Source of the DNA: Peronospora farinosa
Lineage: Eukaryota; Oomycota; Peronosporomycetes; Peronosporales; Peronosporaceae
DNA length: 64,000 bases
Assembly (NCBI GenBank): GCA_947646735.1
Contig: CANTFK010000182.1
Location: 248,001-312,000 of the forward strand
Direction of reading: 5' to 3'
Notes under the pieces: generated by a model
Database searches by the model: none
Seen by the model: only the letters and a program-made list of their open reading frames with translations
What the model was told of the DNA's origin: nothing
Part shown: positions 62,070 to 64,000 of the stretch, piece by piece
Layout: each line of letters starts with the position of its first letter
Position numbering within the stretch: position 1 is the first letter of the stretch
Program-made: the position numbers and the translations under genes

Positions 62070-64000
62070 TCTTCAAGACTCCTCCTCGCGATCGCATCTT
62101 ACGCCTCATCTATTGCAAACCCGCTTGTAAGCGCAACTTAGCGAGCTTGTGCTGGTCGACCGGCTTTGTCAATAAGTCTGCGAGCATCATTTAGGACCGA
62201 ACATAGCATACCTCTAGTATACCGCGACGAGCAAAGTCCTTGATAAAATTGAGCCGTACATCAATAAGCTTTGCACTTTAGGACGAAGCCTCGCCTTCAA
62301 TATGGCAGATTGCAGCTTGATAGTCCACATGCATCTTCATAGGCAAATTCGGTAGATGTCCTAGTTCCATCAGCAACTCTCGAATTCCAAGAAGCTCGCG
62401 AGCCGTTTCGGACGCTGCTATGGACTCAGCCTCCTTCGTCGAGAGCGAAACTCCTCCTTGCTTCTTTGCAGCCCAACTCACGGGCATATCACTGAGCAGC
62501 ACCATTGATCCGGTCAGGAACTTCCTGTCGCCCTTGTCTGCAGCGAAGTCTGCATCGCTGTAAGACTCCAGCGTAATCGCCAAATTATCCTTGGCGTTGG
62601 TACGCATCTCAAATTGCATGTTCTTGGTCCCGGCGAAGTAACGCGCAATTTTCTTCGCCAATTTCCAGTCTTACTCCCGTGGCTCATGAGCGTGTCGCGT
62701 TGCTTTGTGGACCGCAAACGCGATGTCCGGCCGAGTACATCTCGCGACACACAACAAACTTCCAACAAGAGACTTTAACGACTTGATTGTTGGCCTTGCA
62801 GGTTCAACAATCTTCGTAAGCAGGATTCAGTCCGAAGTGGCTATATTGTAACCATCGTCGCTGATCGGAGCGAGTGTCGGGTTCGCCGACTCCAATCCGT
62901 GCTCCCGGAGTAGTTCATTTATTGCCTCCTCCTGGTCTAAAGCATACGCGCTCGAATCAATCGCTTTTACTAGAATTCCAAGGATATTCGACACCTGTCC
63001 CAGGTTATTAATCGAAAGCGATTCCATCGCCAACAAAAAACAATCAACAGCCGCCGCCGTAGTCGCCGTGACTAGTAGGTCATCAACGTATACACCCACC
63101 ACGGTCATCTCGCCACCGTCTCGCTTGTAGTACAGACACATGTCACTTATGCACTGCATAAACCCTGCGTCGATGAGTTTTGTCTGCAACAGCTGACTCC
63201 AAAGTCGTCCTGCTTGTTCGAGCCCGTAATGATCTTCTTTGAGTCGAGAGCGACGTCGCTTGCACTATCCGCTTATGTGCCTTGAGCCGTTCGTCCTTGA
63301 TCTGTTTGCCGCTTGGTGCGTGCAGCAATATCTCTTGATGCTCCTCCTTGTCAGCCTTCACATACGCGTTTGTATTGTCTACGTGTTTCGCAGTTACACC
63401 CCATATCGCTGCGAGTCCCAGGATCACCTTCATCGTCGAAATTTCCATCACGGCGGCGAAGGTATGTGAGTAGTCGATATCGAAGACTTGCTCGTTCCCA
63501 CATGCAACCAGTCGTGCCTTGAGTAGGTCCACTGCGCCGTTTGCATCTGTCTTGGTCTTGTATACCCACTTACTGTGTAGCAGGTTTGTATCGGCCGGTC
63601 GCTTGATCACGTTTTACACGTCGTTGTTCTCAAGCGCCTGGATTTCTTCGAGCATGTCTTTACTCCAACCTTCGGCCTTTGAGCTGCTCATCGCCTCAGC
63701 TTGTGTCTTTGGGTCCGGCTCGTGGACTTGTAGAGCGGTGGATACATAATTAGTTGCAGGCATTGTCTCTGCCATAGAGCGCTTGGTTGCTCCACGTGTG
63801 CCATAGGGGGCGCGCGTACATCGTTTGCCTCTTCCCTTGCCTTTCTTTTTCTTGTCGTCGTCGCAAAAATTCCCGTGAGCGATCCGCGCGTCACCTCGGG
63901 AATTATCATTATGGTCTTCTCATTGTGCATTTTGCGTGTCGGGAAACGTCTGAATAATGTTGACGTGTTGCGTCACCATAAAGATGTTATCCTTGCAAAT
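62070..64000 (-). pseudogene. Ty1/copia pol remnant, cut by the window edge
   Basis: Minus strand, read from 64000 leftwards. A pre-RT linker (63930-63650) is followed by reverse transcriptase with LLHSKWVYKTKTDANGAVDL, then ARLVACGNEQVFDIDYSHTF and VVGVYVDDLLVTA, the last carrying the copia YVDD catalytic motif. RNase H follows with SYSDADFAADKGDRKFLTGS, then WAAKKQGGVSLSTKEAES, and then the typical C-terminal LADLLTKPVDQHKLAKLRL and RGGVL end near 62080. Breaks include a stop after the GEASS stretch (62278), a stop near 63615 and a frame change around 63190. The order is that of Ty1/copia pol. Left of 62070 would be the 3' LTR, which I could not delimit. Confidence 0.88.

Noticed and set aside
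48100..64000. Possible intact, active retrotransposon
   Set aside because: Every gag or pol block contains stops, frame changes or lost catalytic residues, and no pair of matching LTRs with target duplications could be delimited.

Overview
The window is nuclear DNA of an oomycete, most likely a plant-pathogenic member of the Peronosporales (Phytophthora or downy-mildew lineage). This rests on two RXLR-type effector genes, oomycete-style START/FYVE/GAF proteins, short GT-AG introns of 63-105 bp, and gypsy, copia and hAT remnants of the kind that fill oomycete gene-sparse regions. The species cannot be named from the sequence.

Layout. 1-11.9 kb is gene-poor and decayed. It holds a MATE transporter fragment broken at an 11-bp minisatellite, a spliced group-XII-like phospholipase A2, a spliced TAF10, a dead mitochondrial ribosomal protein uL11 copy, an RXLR effector, a complete but dead hAT transposon with its 8-bp target duplication, and a dead NOP14 copy. 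12-17 kb carries two convergent START-like/FYVE/GAF paralogues, one with a large SQ/TQ cluster. 19-25.3 kb has a PPR protein, tubulin cofactor E (four exons) and a head-to-head inverted duplicate of an NDUFA4/MLRQ (B12D)-like membrane protein. 25.7-31.2 kb has a second RXLR effector with a VDND repeat, a secreted mucin-linker/propeller-like protein and a membrane glycosyltransferase-like gene with an apparent one-base frameshift. 31.6-47.8 kb is the most gene-dense stretch: a HAD phosphatase, a P-loop/DRTGG protein (four exons), a PH-domain protein, a two-repeat cysteine-rich secreted protein, a protein-only RNase P, a BIG-type Sec7 ARF-GEF with a previously easy-to-miss last exon, and a folate-biopterin transporter-like protein.

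48-64 kb is a retrotransposon graveyard: a decayed Ty3/gypsy gag-pol interrupted by a minisatellite-bearing insertion, a 2,790-bp tandem duplication with one visible difference between units, a third partial unit, a second gypsy gag-protease, an oppositely oriented gypsy pol, and a copia pol running off the right edge.

Housekeeping genes (TAF10, TBCE, PRORP, BIG, PPR) are intact and closely spaced. Effectors and secreted proteins sit beside the gene-sparse stretches. Three dead copies of conserved genes (MATE, uL11m, NOP14) lie in the first 10 kb, which fits the two-speed genome pattern known for these pathogens. I saw no tRNA, rRNA or CRISPR.
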